Shown here in pieces: positions 1 through 7,978 of a stretch of DNA of 64,000 nucleotides (the stretch's first letter is position 1; every line of letters starts with the position of its first letter). The translations under genes were made by a program, and so were the position numbers. Source of the stretch: JAFGGG01 sp964634205 (GTDB lineage Bacteria > Spirochaetota > Spirochaetia > SZUA-6 > RPPD01). The notes under the pieces were generated by a model. That model was not told the origin of the DNA, made no database searches, and saw only the letters and a program-made list of their open reading frames with translations. The DNA lies in assembly GCA_964634205.1 (NCBI GenBank), contig CAZWKE010000010.1, forward strand, positions 1-64,000. Direction: 5' to 3'.

Positions 1-1
1 G

Positions 2-1228
2 CGGCGGGAGGCTGTGGACACGGATGAGATGGCGGCCGGGGAGCGGCGGGAGGATACGGCAGGGCGGAAGACAATAAAACAGATTGCTGCCGCCATAAAC
101 CGGGCCGAGAAGCCGCTGCTTTACGTGGGAGGAGGAGTCGTTGCCTCCGGTACCCATAATGAGCTGGTGTCCCTGTCCCGGACCGCCGGTATTCCCGTGG
201 TCTCCACCCTGATGGGCCTGGGGTGTTTCCCTGCCGATGATCCGCTGTTTTTGGGTATGCTGGGTATGCATGGTTCCCGTGCCACCAACCACATCCTGGA
301 CAAGGCGGACCTGTTGATCGCGCTGGGAGTGCGTTTTGATGACCGGGCCACGGGCAGGGTGAGTGAGTTTTGTCCCCGGGCTGAAATTATTCATATCGAT
401 ATTGATTCCCGGGAGATCCATAAGATCAAGCGGGCCGATCTGTCGCTGGTCGGCGATCTTGCGGAAGTGTTGCCTGAACTGCTGCCCCTGATCATAAAGC
501 GGGAGCGCACGAGCTGGAGACGGGAGGTGGAACATACCAGGGAACGCCTCCCCGAACTCTGGTCCGCAAAATCGAACGGCTCGCATCCGCGCAGCCTGCT
601 GCGGCGGCTGCGGGCGCTGCTCCCTGAGGACACCATCGTGACCACGGACGTGGGGCAGCACCAGATGTGGACCGCACAGGGGTTTGGTTTCAACCGGACA
701 CGCACCTTATTGACCTCCGGCGGACTGGGAACTATGGGCTTCGGCCTGCCCGCGGCAATCGGGGCGGCCCTGGCCAATCCCGGGAGGCGTGTGTTGTGTA
801 TCAGCGGAGACGGTTCATTGTATATGAACATTCAGGAACTGGCCACCCTGGCGGAGCTTGATCTGGATGTGACCGTCATTTTGTTCAACAATAACGAGTT
901 GGGTCTGGTGCGCCAGCAGCAGGAGCTGTTTTATGAGAAGATATTCTCGGCCTCGCGCTTTTCGCTGAAACCGGACTTTGCCGCCCTGGCCGGTGAGTTC
1001 GGTATCCGGGGAAAACGGCTGGAATCCGCCGCAGAGCTGCCGGCGGAGGTCGCGGCGGCGGCGGAGGGTCGCAGTCCGCTGTTGATCGACGTTCCCATAT
1101 CCGGCGAGGAAAATGTGTACCCCATGGTGCCGCCCGGCAAGGCCAACCGGGAGATGCTGTCGGAAGATGATGAATGCCCGGAAGGTATTCCCGTGCAGTG
1201 CGGGTCGGCCGCTAAAAGGTCATTATGA
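2..1228 (+). CDS. ilvB: Acetolactate synthase large subunit, 3' part (partial)
   Basis: Thiamine-diphosphate enzyme that condenses two pyruvates (or pyruvate with 2-ketobutyrate) in valine, leucine and isoleucine synthesis. The reading frame is open to the left edge, so the N-terminal PYR domain lies outside the window. What remains is the central FAD/Rossmann-type domain (from the segment KPLLYVGGGV) and the C-terminal ThDP-binding domain, with the GDGSLYMN Mg-ThDP motif and the preceding GLGTMGFGLPAAIGA. A GTG at 14 lies in frame but would give a protein lacking the first domain, so it is not the real start. No regulatory subunit gene (ilvN) follows; the trp leader comes next. The family call is firm. 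A specialised relative of acetolactate synthase is possible but less likely. Confidence 0.9.
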   Translation, partial: RREAVDTDEMAAGERREDTAGRKTIKQIAAAINRAEKPLLYVGGGVVASGTHNELVSLSRTAGIPVVSTLMGLGCFPADDPLFLGMLGMHGSRATNHILDKADLLIALGVRFDDRATGRVSEFCPRAEIIHIDIDSREIHKIKRADLSLVGDLAEVLPELLPLIIKRERTSWRREVEHTRERLPELWSAKSNGSHPRSLLRRLRALLPEDTIVTTDVGQHQMWTAQGFGFNRTRTLLTSGGLGTMGFGLPAAIGAALANPGRRVLCISGDGSLYMNIQELATLAELDLDVTVILFNNNELGLVRQQQELFYEKIFSASRFSLKPDFAALAGEFGIRGKRLESAAELPAEVAAAAEGRSPLLIDVPISGEENVYPMVPPGKANREMLSEDDECPEGIPVQCGSAAKRSL

Positions 1229-1240
1229 TTTTAAGGGAAC

Positions 1241-1276
1241 GGGGAGAACCGGTTAAAAAAAATCATCGTTCTCCCC
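1241..1276. promoter_or_regulatory. Inverted repeat abutting the trp promoter
   Basis: GGGGAGAAC (1241-1249) is a perfect 9-bp inverted match to GTTCTCCCC (1268-1276), with an 18-base A/T-rich spacer. The right arm touches the TTGACA -35 box at 1277. No T-run follows, so it is a poor intrinsic terminator for ilvB; it could be a regulator-binding site or a weak transcript-end hairpin. The repeat is seen directly, the role is inferred. Confidence 0.45.
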
Positions 1277-1305
1277 TTGACAAAAGTAGGAGAATACTTT
1301 AAAAA
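1277..1305 (+). promoter_or_regulatory. Promoter of the trp operon
   Basis: A perfect -35 TTGACA (1277-1282), a 17-base spacer and -10-like TAAAAA (1300-1305). Transcription would start near 1311-1313, almost at the leader-peptide ATG (1313). The AGGAG at 1288-1292 then lies inside the promoter spacer and cannot serve as a ribosome-binding site on this transcript. Confidence 0.6.
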
Positions 1306-1312
1306 TTGTGCC

Positions 1313-1378
1313 ATGAAACTATTAGGTAGATCTAATACTTCATACACTGCACACGCCAATTGGTGGTGGTTCCGGTAA
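1313..1378 (+). CDS. trpL: trp operon leader peptide with three tandem Trp codons
   Basis: A 21-residue reading frame beginning ATG AAA CTA and ending NWWWFR-stop. The three consecutive TGG codons are at 1361-1369 and the stop is TAA at 1376-1378. Trp is the rarest amino acid in most proteins, so WWW just before the stop of a short frame, directly upstream of competing hairpins and trpE, is the signature of a ribosome-sensing attenuator. No Shine-Dalgarno sequence lies at a usable distance; with the predicted transcription start near 1312 the leader would be translated as a leaderless message. The peptide is expected to work only through ribosome stalling when charged tRNA-Trp is scarce. Confidence 0.85.
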   Translation: MKLLGRSNTSYTAHANWWWFR

Positions 1379-1381
1379 ACG

Positions 1382-1503
1382 CCAGAACCGCACGCAGAAG
1401 GTTTAAGCCGCGGATTCTGGTTCCTTGAGTTATGGCCAGGGTCTACGGCTTATTTTGTAATAAGCCGCAAGCCTTTCAACAGAGGGAGTGCGGCTTTTTT
1501 TTT
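1382..1503 (+). promoter_or_regulatory. trp attenuator: alternative RNA hairpins
   Basis: Four pairings compete. (a) CCAGAACCG (1382-1390) with CGGATTCTGG (1411-1420), one bulged A. (b) TAAGCCG (1404-1410) with CGGCTTA (1446-1452). (c) The antiterminator CGGCTTATT (1446-1454) with AATAAGCCG (1459-1467), nine perfect pairs around a TTGT loop. (d) The terminator AAGCCGCA (1462-1469) with TGCGGCTT (1489-1496). Inferred logic: a ribosome stalled on the Trp codons leaves (a) free to form. This traps 1404-1410 in a loop, so (c) forms and blocks (d). A ribosome that reaches the stop codon covers 1382-1390, (b) forms, (c) is lost and (d) terminates transcription. The complementarities are read directly; the order of events is inference. 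Confidence 0.8.
1462..1503 (+). terminator. Attenuator terminator of the trp leader
   Basis: Stem AAGCCGCA (1462-1469)/TGCGGCTT (1489-1496) with a further inner stem CCTTT (1472-1476)/AGAGG (1481-1485) around a CAAC loop, followed by T1495-1503. A strong intrinsic terminator only 23 bases before the trpE start codon. Confidence 0.85.
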
Positions 1504-1525
1504 GGCGAATTTTAGGAGGATAGCA

Positions 1526-2941
1526 TTGAGCACGGTAAAAACAGAATATACCAATTATATGATAAGAAGGATCAGCGGTGAGCGTTTTACTCCCTACACC
1601 CTGGCCACCAAACTGGATGCCGGGGTACTGCTGGAATCGGCTTCATTTGCCAAGGGAAGACAGCGCTGGTCGCTGCTGCTGGTAAAAGAGGCCTTTAAGG
1701 TGTACCAAAAGGCCAACAGTATCTTCTTAAAAAAGAACGACACCAGTTATAAGATAAAGAACCGCGGGAAGGACATCCTGGATGTGCTGCTCTATTTTGC
1801 GGACCAGCATAAGGATGTTGTTCACGATTTTCCCTTTCCAGCGGGGGGTATCGGATATCTGACTTATGAGTATGCCGCGCATTTCGATACCATCAAGCTG
1901 ATACAGAAACCGGATGACCTGAATATTCCGGATGCCATGTTTATTTTCGGGCATATCTTTCTTATCTTTGATCATTATACGGATACGATCATTCTTTTGG
2001 GATTGAACTACAAAGAGCAAAGTATCGATCTGGAAAATGAGTTTGCCCGTATAGAAGCGCGGATTAATGACCTGGACTTCAATTTTATGGTCCCGGCGGA
2101 AAAACAGTTTAGCTCACACATCCTGCCCCAACCGCGCGACCGGGAGGATTATATCCGCGGGGTGGAGAAGATAAAGGAGGAGATTGTCAAGGGGAACCTG
2201 TTCCAGGGGGTTCTTTCCCGCAGGGTCTATATCCAAACCGATCTGTCGGCCATGGACGCGTATCGCAGCCTGCGCTCCTTTAACCCTTCCCCCTATATGT
2301 TTTATATCGACTGCGGGACATTCCAGCTTTTCGGTGCCTCACCGGAGATCCATGTAAAGGTCAAAAACGGGGAGGTACTCATCCGGCCGATCGCGGGCAC
2401 CCGCCACCGGGGGAAAACCGGCGAAGAGGAGGCGGCGCTGGAAAAGGAGCTGCTATCCGACGAGAAGGAGTTGGCCGAGCACCTGATGCTGGTGGACCTT
2501 GCGCGCAATGATATCGGCAGGATCTGCGAGGCCGGGAGCGTGCATATCACGGAAAGCATGATCTTGGAAAAATATTCGCATGTTATGCATATAGTGTCCG
2601 AGGTGGTGGGAAAACTCAAAAAGGGCAGGACCGGGGCGGACGCCGTTCGGGCGACCTTCCCCGCGGGTACGGTCTCGGGCGCGCCCAAGATAAAGGCGAT
2701 CGAGGTGCTGGACGGCCTGGAAAAGATGCGGCGCAGTTTTTATGCCGGGGTTGTGGGCTACATGGAACCGAACGGCAACCTGGATACCTGTATTGTCATC
2801 CGCTGCGGGTACAAGAAAAAAGACCTGCTGGTGCTGCAGGCCGGGGCGGGGATTGTGTACGATTCGGTCCCGGAAAAAGAATTTGAGGAAACCGAGAATA
2901 AATTAAAGGCCATGGAAAAGGCCGTAGGTCTGGAGGTGTAA
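1526..2941 (+). CDS. trpE: Anthranilate synthase component I
   Basis: Converts chorismate to anthranilate with ammonia supplied by the TrpG domain, the first committed step of tryptophan synthesis. The start is the TTG at 1526, five bases after AGGAGGA (1514-1520). An upstream in-frame TTG at 1502 falls inside the terminator T-run and is unlikely. The protein is 471 residues, normal for TrpE. The N-terminal LLES motif (in GVLLESASF), part of the site for feedback inhibition by tryptophan, is present. The C-terminal chorismate-binding domain carries RPIAGTRHRG, LVDLARNDIGR, GTVSGAPKIKA and QAGAGIVYDS. It is separated from trpGD by two bases. Both attenuation and feedback inhibition probably control flux. 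Confidence 0.97.
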   Translation: MSTVKTEYTNYMIRRISGERFTPYTLATKLDAGVLLESASFAKGRQRWSLLLVKEAFKVYQKANSIFLKKNDTSYKIKNRGKDILDVLLYFADQHKDVVHDFPFPAGGIGYLTYEYAAHFDTIKLIQKPDDLNIPDAMFIFGHIFLIFDHYTDTIILLGLNYKEQSIDLENEFARIEARINDLDFNFMVPAEKQFSSHILPQPRDREDYIRGVEKIKEEIVKGNLFQGVLSRRVYIQTDLSAMDAYRSLRSFNPSPYMFYIDCGTFQLFGASPEIHVKVKNGEVLIRPIAGTRHRGKTGEEEAALEKELLSDEKELAEHLMLVDLARNDIGRICEAGSVHITESMILEKYSHVMHIVSEVVGKLKKGRTGADAVRATFPAGTVSGAPKIKAIEVLDGLEKMRRSFYAGVVGYMEPNGNLDTCIVIRCGYKKKDLLVLQAGAGIVYDSVPEKEFEETENKLKAMEKAVGLEV

Positions 2942-2943
2942 CC

Positions 2944-4569
2944 ATGTATATAATAATCGATAATTATGATTCATTTACCTATAACCTGTACCAGTATATC
3001 TGTGAGCTGACCAGCGAGCCGGTAGAGGTTTTCCGCAATGATCGGATTGACGTAAAAAAAATTGAGGAACTTGATCCCCGCGGGATTATCATCTCTCCCG
3101 GACCGGGCACACCCTTGGATGCCGGGGTCTCGGTGGACGTGGTAAAGCATTTTGCGGGCAAGATCCCCATTCTGGGGGTATGCCTGGGACACCAGTGCAT
3201 CGGGTATGCCTTCGGCGCTGAGATAGTGAGCGCGGCCAGGATCGTCCACGGCAAGGTTGAGAGTATGAGCCTTGACGGCAGGGGACTGTTCCGCAATCTG
3301 CCCAAAAGCGCGGTGTTTACCCGCTACCATTCCCTGGCCGTCAAAAAGGGGACCCTGCCGCCTGAGTTCGAGATCACGGCCACCGCGGCCGACGGCGAGA
3401 TCATGGGTATCCGCCACAAGGAATACGTTCTGGAAGGGGTGCAGTTTCACCCCGAGTCCATCGCCAGTGAGATGGGAAAGAAGGTATTACAGAATTTTCT
3501 GTATTACCACCGCGAGGCCTACCCCGTAAAGCAGATGCTGGGGAAACTGATAAAACAGGAGCACCTCAGTTTTACCGAGGCCCAGGGTTTTATGGAGGAG
3601 CTGACCGAGGGCAATCTGAACCACTCCCAGGTGGCCGGGATTCTGGTCGGGTTGAACTGTAAAACCTATACCGCCGATGAGATCGCCGGGTTTGCCTCGG
3701 TACTGAAAAAGAAAAAGGTACACCTGCATACCACTAAGGACGTGATCGATATGTGCGGCACCGGGGGCGACGGGCTGGGTACCTTCAACATTTCGTCATT
3801 GGCCGCGTTGGTGGTAGCCGCATGCGGCGTACCGGTGGCCAAGCACGGAAACCGTGCCGTCAGCTCGTTGTGTGGAAGCGCGGATTTTTATAAGGAGTTG
3901 GGCATTACCATTGATCTGAAACCGGAGCCGGCGGGGGAACTCTTGGACAAGACCAATTTTTGTTTTCTTTTTGCGCCCGCTTACCACGGGGCCATGAAAC
4001 ACGCCGTACCGGTACGCCGGGACCTGGGCATAAAGACGATTATGAACCTGATCGGACCGCTTTCAAATCCGGCCGAGGCCAAAATGCAGTTGATCGGTAT
4101 TTACGACAAAGAGCTGTGTGTGAAAGAAGCACAGGCCGCGCGGCTGCTCGGGGTGGAGAAGGTGATGGTGGTGCACGGTGCGGACGGCATGGATGAGATT
4201 TCCGTAACCGCCCCTACGCATGTGGCCCTGATCGACGAAAGCGGTGAACTGAGGGAATACGAGTTCAGACCGGAAGAGGTCGGAATCACCCCGTTCGGAC
4301 CGGAGGAGCTTGTCGGGGGAAGCGCGGGAAAGAACGTGCAGCTGGCCAGGGAAATCCTGGACGGCGGCGGCAGCCGGGCAATCCGTGAATGTGTGCTGTT
4401 AAACGCGGGCGCCGCGCTTTTTATCGGGGGCAGGGTCTCCGACATTAAACAAGGGTATACTCTGGCCAGGGAAGCCCTGGAAAGCGGCAAGGTAAAAGCG
4501 GCGGTTGAGGACATTGTCCTGCAGAGCAATAGATTGGGAGAAGCGCAAAAAGCAGCGGTACAGGCATGA
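2944..4569 (+). CDS. trpGD: TrpG-TrpD fusion: anthranilate synthase glutaminase / anthranilate phosphoribosyltransferase
   Basis: Residues 1-190 form a class I glutamine amidotransferase, with nucleophile Cys80 in GVCLGHQ and His169 and Glu171 in FHPES. It feeds ammonia to TrpE. Residues about 200-541 are anthranilate phosphoribosyltransferase, with the PRPP loop CGTGGDG, KHGNRAVSS and the DE pair in MDEISVT; this half joins anthranilate to PRPP. Fusion of these two activities is known from enterobacteria, so it is not unique, but it is combined here with a second fusion downstream. There is no stop between the domains. The stop overlaps the trpCF start in ATGA, indicating translational coupling. 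Confidence 0.96.
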   Translation: MYIIIDNYDSFTYNLYQYICELTSEPVEVFRNDRIDVKKIEELDPRGIIISPGPGTPLDAGVSVDVVKHFAGKIPILGVCLGHQCIGYAFGAEIVSAARIVHGKVESMSLDGRGLFRNLPKSAVFTRYHSLAVKKGTLPPEFEITATAADGEIMGIRHKEYVLEGVQFHPESIASEMGKKVLQNFLYYHREAYPVKQMLGKLIKQEHLSFTEAQGFMEELTEGNLNHSQVAGILVGLNCKTYTADEIAGFASVLKKKKVHLHTTKDVIDMCGTGGDGLGTFNISSLAALVVAACGVPVAKHGNRAVSSLCGSADFYKELGITIDLKPEPAGELLDKTNFCFLFAPAYHGAMKHAVPVRRDLGIKTIMNLIGPLSNPAEAKMQLIGIYDKELCVKEAQAARLLGVEKVMVVHGADGMDEISVTAPTHVALIDESGELREYEFRPEEVGITPFGPEELVGGSAGKNVQLAREILDGGGSRAIRECVLLNAGAALFIGGRVSDIKQGYTLAREALESGKVKAAVEDIVLQSNRLGEAQKAAVQA

Positions 4570-5987
4570 ATATCAGGGATGAGATAGTCGGAAAGAGAAG
4601 AAAGGATCTCGAGAAAGAGGGTTTCACGATGGGCTCTCCGGTACCGGATGAGCGTCGCGCGCCGTTGGTCCCTTTTAACCGTGATCCCTTTTTAATCTGT
4701 GAAATTAAACGCAGCTCCCCTTCCAGGGGGGATATCGCGGCGGGCAGGGACCCCGTGGCCCAGGCCGCGGCCTATGTGGAAAACGGGGTAAAAACCGTTT
4801 CCATATTAACCGAACAAAATTATTTTTCCGGGTCGCTGGATGACCTGATGCGGGTGAAAAACAAGTTTCCCGATCTGGCGGTGCTGCGCAAAGATTTTCT
4901 GCTGGAAAAGGAAGACATCCTTGTTTCTTATCGGGCGGGCGCCGACGCCGTGCTGCTTATTGCCTCGATTTTGTCGGCGGAAAAACTGAAGATGCTGTAT
5001 AAAGCGGCCCGGCAGCTGGGTTTACGCGTACTGCTTGAGGTCCATGACGATGAGGACATCGGGAAGGCACGGAGTTTCGAGCCGCGCTTTACCGGGATTA
5101 ATTCTCGGGACCTTTCCACCTTTACCGTGGACCCGGCCCTGCCTCTGATGATCAAGCGGGGGATCACCTGGGAAACCTCCCTGGTTTTTGAATCGGGGAT
5201 CCATTGCGGTGAGGATGCGTTGTTTGCCTTGAGTGCGGGGTTTAACGGTATTCTGGTGGGTGAAGCGGTTATGCGCAATCCCGGGCTGATTCCGGAGATT
5301 CGGGAAGCATATGCCCGGGACGGCGGTGACTTCTGGCCGCGATTGTTTTCACGAAAACTGAAGGAGAGGCCGCTGGTAAAAATATGCGGCATAACCAATA
5401 AGGAAGATGCATGCCGGGCGGCGGAACTGGGGGCGGATATGCTGGGCTTTATTTTTGCCGAATCACCGCGCCGGGCCGAACCGGCCCTGGCCCGGGAGCT
5501 GGCCGACCTGGACATACTGAAGGTGGGGGTGGTGGTTGCGGGAGCAAAAGCCCGGCTTGATGACCGGATATCCGGCCTGCTCGAAGACGGCCTGCTTTCA
5601 GCCATCCAGTTTCACGGGGACGAACAACCGGCGGCCTGTTTCAAAACTGCCTTTCCCTATTACAAAGTCCTTCAGTTGAAGGGCGCTGACGACATACACG
5701 CCATTGCCGGGTATCGCTGCCCGCGTGTGCTGGTGGATGCGCCCGCCGATAATCTGCGCGGCGGCACGGGGAAGACCCTGGGGAGTGAGCTGATCGAAAA
5801 GGCAAAACAGGAAAAACCCCTTTGGCTTGCGGGCGGACTGGGTCCGCACAACATTACGGATATAATCCGCCGCTTTGAACCTGAGTTGGTGGATGCCGCC
5901 AGCAGGCTTGAGGCTGCACCGGGGAAGAAAGATCCCGACCTCTTAACAACCTATTTCAAGGAGATAGAACGTGCACAAATACTATAA
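4566..5987 (+). CDS. trpCF: TrpC-TrpF fusion: indole-3-glycerol-phosphate synthase / phosphoribosylanthranilate isomerase
   Basis: Two TIM-barrel domains. Residues about 1-255 are indole-glycerol-phosphate synthase, with CEIKRSSPSRG, LTEQNYFSGS, VLRKDFLL and GINSRDLSTF, plus the phosphate-binding ESGI and GILVGEAVMR segments. Residues about 270-473 are phosphoribosylanthranilate isomerase, with VKICGITNKEDA at its start (catalytic Cys in KICG) and GGLGPHNI near its end. They perform steps four and three of the pathway. The bifunctional order TrpC-TrpF matches E. coli. It overlaps trpGD by four bases and runs 17 bases into trpB. Confidence 0.95.
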   Translation: MNIRDEIVGKRRKDLEKEGFTMGSPVPDERRAPLVPFNRDPFLICEIKRSSPSRGDIAAGRDPVAQAAAYVENGVKTVSILTEQNYFSGSLDDLMRVKNKFPDLAVLRKDFLLEKEDILVSYRAGADAVLLIASILSAEKLKMLYKAARQLGLRVLLEVHDDEDIGKARSFEPRFTGINSRDLSTFTVDPALPLMIKRGITWETSLVFESGIHCGEDALFALSAGFNGILVGEAVMRNPGLIPEIREAYARDGGDFWPRLFSRKLKERPLVKICGITNKEDACRAAELGADMLGFIFAESPRRAEPALARELADLDILKVGVVVAGAKARLDDRISGLLEDGLLSAIQFHGDEQPAACFKTAFPYYKVLQLKGADDIHAIAGYRCPRVLVDAPADNLRGGTGKTLGSELIEKAKQEKPLWLAGGLGPHNITDIIRRFEPELVDAASRLEAAPGKKDPDLLTTYFKEIERAQIL

Positions 5988-7188
5988 CGATTTTTTCGGG
6001 GAGTACGGCGGACGCTATGTGGCCGAAATACTGCGGGCGCCGCTGGATGAACTGGAAAACGCCTATACAGAGGCAATGAACGATGAAACGTTTCAGCAGG
6101 AGTTTATCCTGCATGCCAAGAACTACATCGGTCGTCCGACCCCGCTGCTTTTTGCTGAAAATACAAGCAGGGAAGTCGGGGGGGCCCGGATATATATAAA
6201 ACTTGAGGGCCTGGCCAACACCGGGGCGCATAAAATCAATAACGCCCTGGGGCAGGGGCTGCTTGCAAAGCGTATGGGCAAAACGCGGATCATCGCGGAA
6301 ACCGGGGCGGGACAGCACGGATTTGCCACCGCCGCCATGTGCGCCAAACTGGGGCTTGAGTGCCGTGTGTATATGGGTGAGGTGGATATGGCACGCCAAC
6401 GGCCGAATGTGTTCTGGATGGAGCTGTTCGGGGCGGAGGTGGTGCCGGTAAAAAGCGGTTCGCGCACACTAAAGGACGCGGTAAACGACGCCCTGCGGGA
6501 CTGGGCATCCAGTTTCAGCAACACGCACTACCTGCTGGGGTCCGCCCTGGGACCTTCTCCCTATCCGGATATGGTACGTGAGTTCCAGGCCGTCATCGGC
6601 CGCGAGGTGGAGGCCGAAGCGGAAAAACAGGGGCTGGATGTGGCGGCTATGATTGCTTGTGTGGGGGGAGGCTCAAACTCCATCGGCTTTTTTTATCCTT
6701 ACCTGGAAAAAAAGGAGCCGCGCCTGTTGGGTGCGGAGGCGGGCGGCAGGGGGAGCCGACCGGGCGAGCACGCGGCCCGCATGACCGGGTTGGGCAGGAC
6801 CGGTATTGTACAGGGGTACAAATCAAACTTTTTACAGGACGAGGACGGGCAGGTGCTGCCCACCCATTCAATATCAGCGGGACTGGACTACCCCGGTATC
6901 GGTCCGCAGCTGGCCTACCTGGGAAAATCGGGAAGAGTGGAGTTTATGTCGGTGAGCGACAGTGAAGCACTGGATGCCGTAAAGTTTTTTGCACGGCACG
7001 AAGGGATCGTATTTGCTTTGGAATCGGCACACGCGGGAGCCCTGGCATTGAAGATTGCCGGGCAGTATCCGAAAGAAAAGGCCGTCATTGTCAATATGTC
7101 GGGCAGGGGAGACAAAGACCTGTTCATTATGGCCCGGGAGCTGGACAAAGACGCCTGGTTCTCATTCTTAAAACAGGAGGTACGGTGA
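5971..7188 (+). CDS. trpB: Tryptophan synthase beta chain
   Basis: PLP enzyme joining indole and serine to give tryptophan. Start GTG at 5971 follows AAGGAG (5958-5963) by seven bases, inside the end of trpCF. The length of 405 residues is normal. The N-terminal motif FGEYGGRYV is intact. Lys88 in GAHKINNALGQG is the Schiff-base lysine, followed by the ETGAGQHG and GGGSN phosphate-binding loops. This is the canonical TrpB1 type, expected to form an alpha2-beta2 complex with TrpA. It is coupled to trpA by a stop/start overlap. Confidence 0.97.
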   Translation: MHKYYNDFFGEYGGRYVAEILRAPLDELENAYTEAMNDETFQQEFILHAKNYIGRPTPLLFAENTSREVGGARIYIKLEGLANTGAHKINNALGQGLLAKRMGKTRIIAETGAGQHGFATAAMCAKLGLECRVYMGEVDMARQRPNVFWMELFGAEVVPVKSGSRTLKDAVNDALRDWASSFSNTHYLLGSALGPSPYPDMVREFQAVIGREVEAEAEKQGLDVAAMIACVGGGSNSIGFFYPYLEKKEPRLLGAEAGGRGSRPGEHAARMTGLGRTGIVQGYKSNFLQDEDGQVLPTHSISAGLDYPGIGPQLAYLGKSGRVEFMSVSDSEALDAVKFFARHEGIVFALESAHAGALALKIAGQYPKEKAVIVNMSGRGDKDLFIMARELDKDAWFSFLKQEVR

Positions 7189-7970
7189 TGGTGTTCAAAA
7201 TCATGTCGCATCTTGTGGCATATTATCCCGACGCGGAAGGTTCCATGAAAATCGCCCGCGCGATGATTAAAGGCGGGGCGGCATTTTTGGAGGTCCAGTT
7301 TCCCTTTAGTGATCCGACGGCGGACGGTCCCGTGATTCAGGCGGCCTGTGGGGGGGCGCTGGAAAGCGGATTTACGGTCGACAAAGGATTCGGACTGGTA
7401 AAGCAGATTGCGGCGGAATCATCCATACCCGTATTCATTATGAGTTATTGCAACCTGGTCTACACAAGAGGAATCGAGACATTCTTAAAGCAAACCCGGG
7501 AGGCGGGAGCCGCCGGGCTGATTGTACCCGATCTGCCCTTTGATTTGGATGAGGGGCTTTACGCACAGGCCAAATCCTTGGGATTGGAGGTAATTCCGGT
7601 GGTGGCACCCAATACCGAACCGGAACGCCTGAAAAAGATCGCCGGATTGGGCACAACCTATTTATACGCCGCTTTGCGTAAGGGGATAACCGGTGCTTTT
7701 TCGGCGATAGACGAGGAAAATATCGATTTCTTGCGCGCGGCAAAATCGCTGGGATTCAAGGTGCTGGCGGGGTTCGGTATCTCAACCAGGGAGCAGCTTG
7801 AGAAATTATGCCCGGAGGTACACGCCGCTATAATCGGTTCGGCCTTCGTTCGTGAAATACAGGCGCACCTTAAGGACGGGGGTTTTGCGGATGCCGTATT
7901 TAAAAAAATACGGGCTTTATCCGGGATATCCGGAGAAAGCATTGACAGAGAAGAGCATTTACTCCTATAA
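7188..7970 (+). CDS. trpA: Tryptophan synthase alpha chain
   Basis: Splits indole-glycerol phosphate into indole, which is channelled to TrpB, and glyceraldehyde-3-phosphate. ATG at 7188 overlaps the trpB stop and lies seven bases after AGGAGG (7175-7180); the in-frame GTG at 7185 is possible but closer to the Shine-Dalgarno. About 260 residues. The catalytic segment reads LEVQFPFSDPTADGP: the Glu and Asp of the alpha active site are present, although VQF replaces the usual LGV-type residues. YCNLVYTRG and the phosphate-binding GFGIS also fit. This is the last gene of the trp operon; a separate promoter for the next gene lies within its 3' end. Confidence 0.95.
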   Translation: MVFKIMSHLVAYYPDAEGSMKIARAMIKGGAAFLEVQFPFSDPTADGPVIQAACGGALESGFTVDKGFGLVKQIAAESSIPVFIMSYCNLVYTRGIETFLKQTREAGAAGLIVPDLPFDLDEGLYAQAKSLGLEVIPVVAPNTEPERLKKIAGLGTTYLYAALRKGITGAFSAIDEENIDFLRAAKSLGFKVLAGFGISTREQLEKLCPEVHAAIIGSAFVREIQAHLKDGGFADAVFKKIRALSGISGESIDREEHLLL

Positions 7971-7971
7971 A
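7942..7971 (+). promoter_or_regulatory. Promoter inside the end of trpA, for the 7979 gene
   Basis: TTGACA (7942-7947), 18-base spacer, TATAAA (7966-7971). Seven bases separate the -10 box from the ATG at 7979, which has no Shine-Dalgarno sequence, so the transcript would be leaderless or nearly so. Confidence 0.6.
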
Positions 7972-7978
7972 TAATAGT

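Noticed and set aside
1313..1503. T-box riboswitch controlling trp genes
   Set aside because: I find no T-box consensus (AGGGTGGNACCGCG) and no specifier-loop structure; the WWW leader and hairpins fit ribosome-mediated attenuation instead.
1502..1525. TTG at 1502 as the trpE start
   Set aside because: It lies within the terminator T-run and before the AGGAGGA at 1514-1520; the TTG at 1526 is placed correctly.
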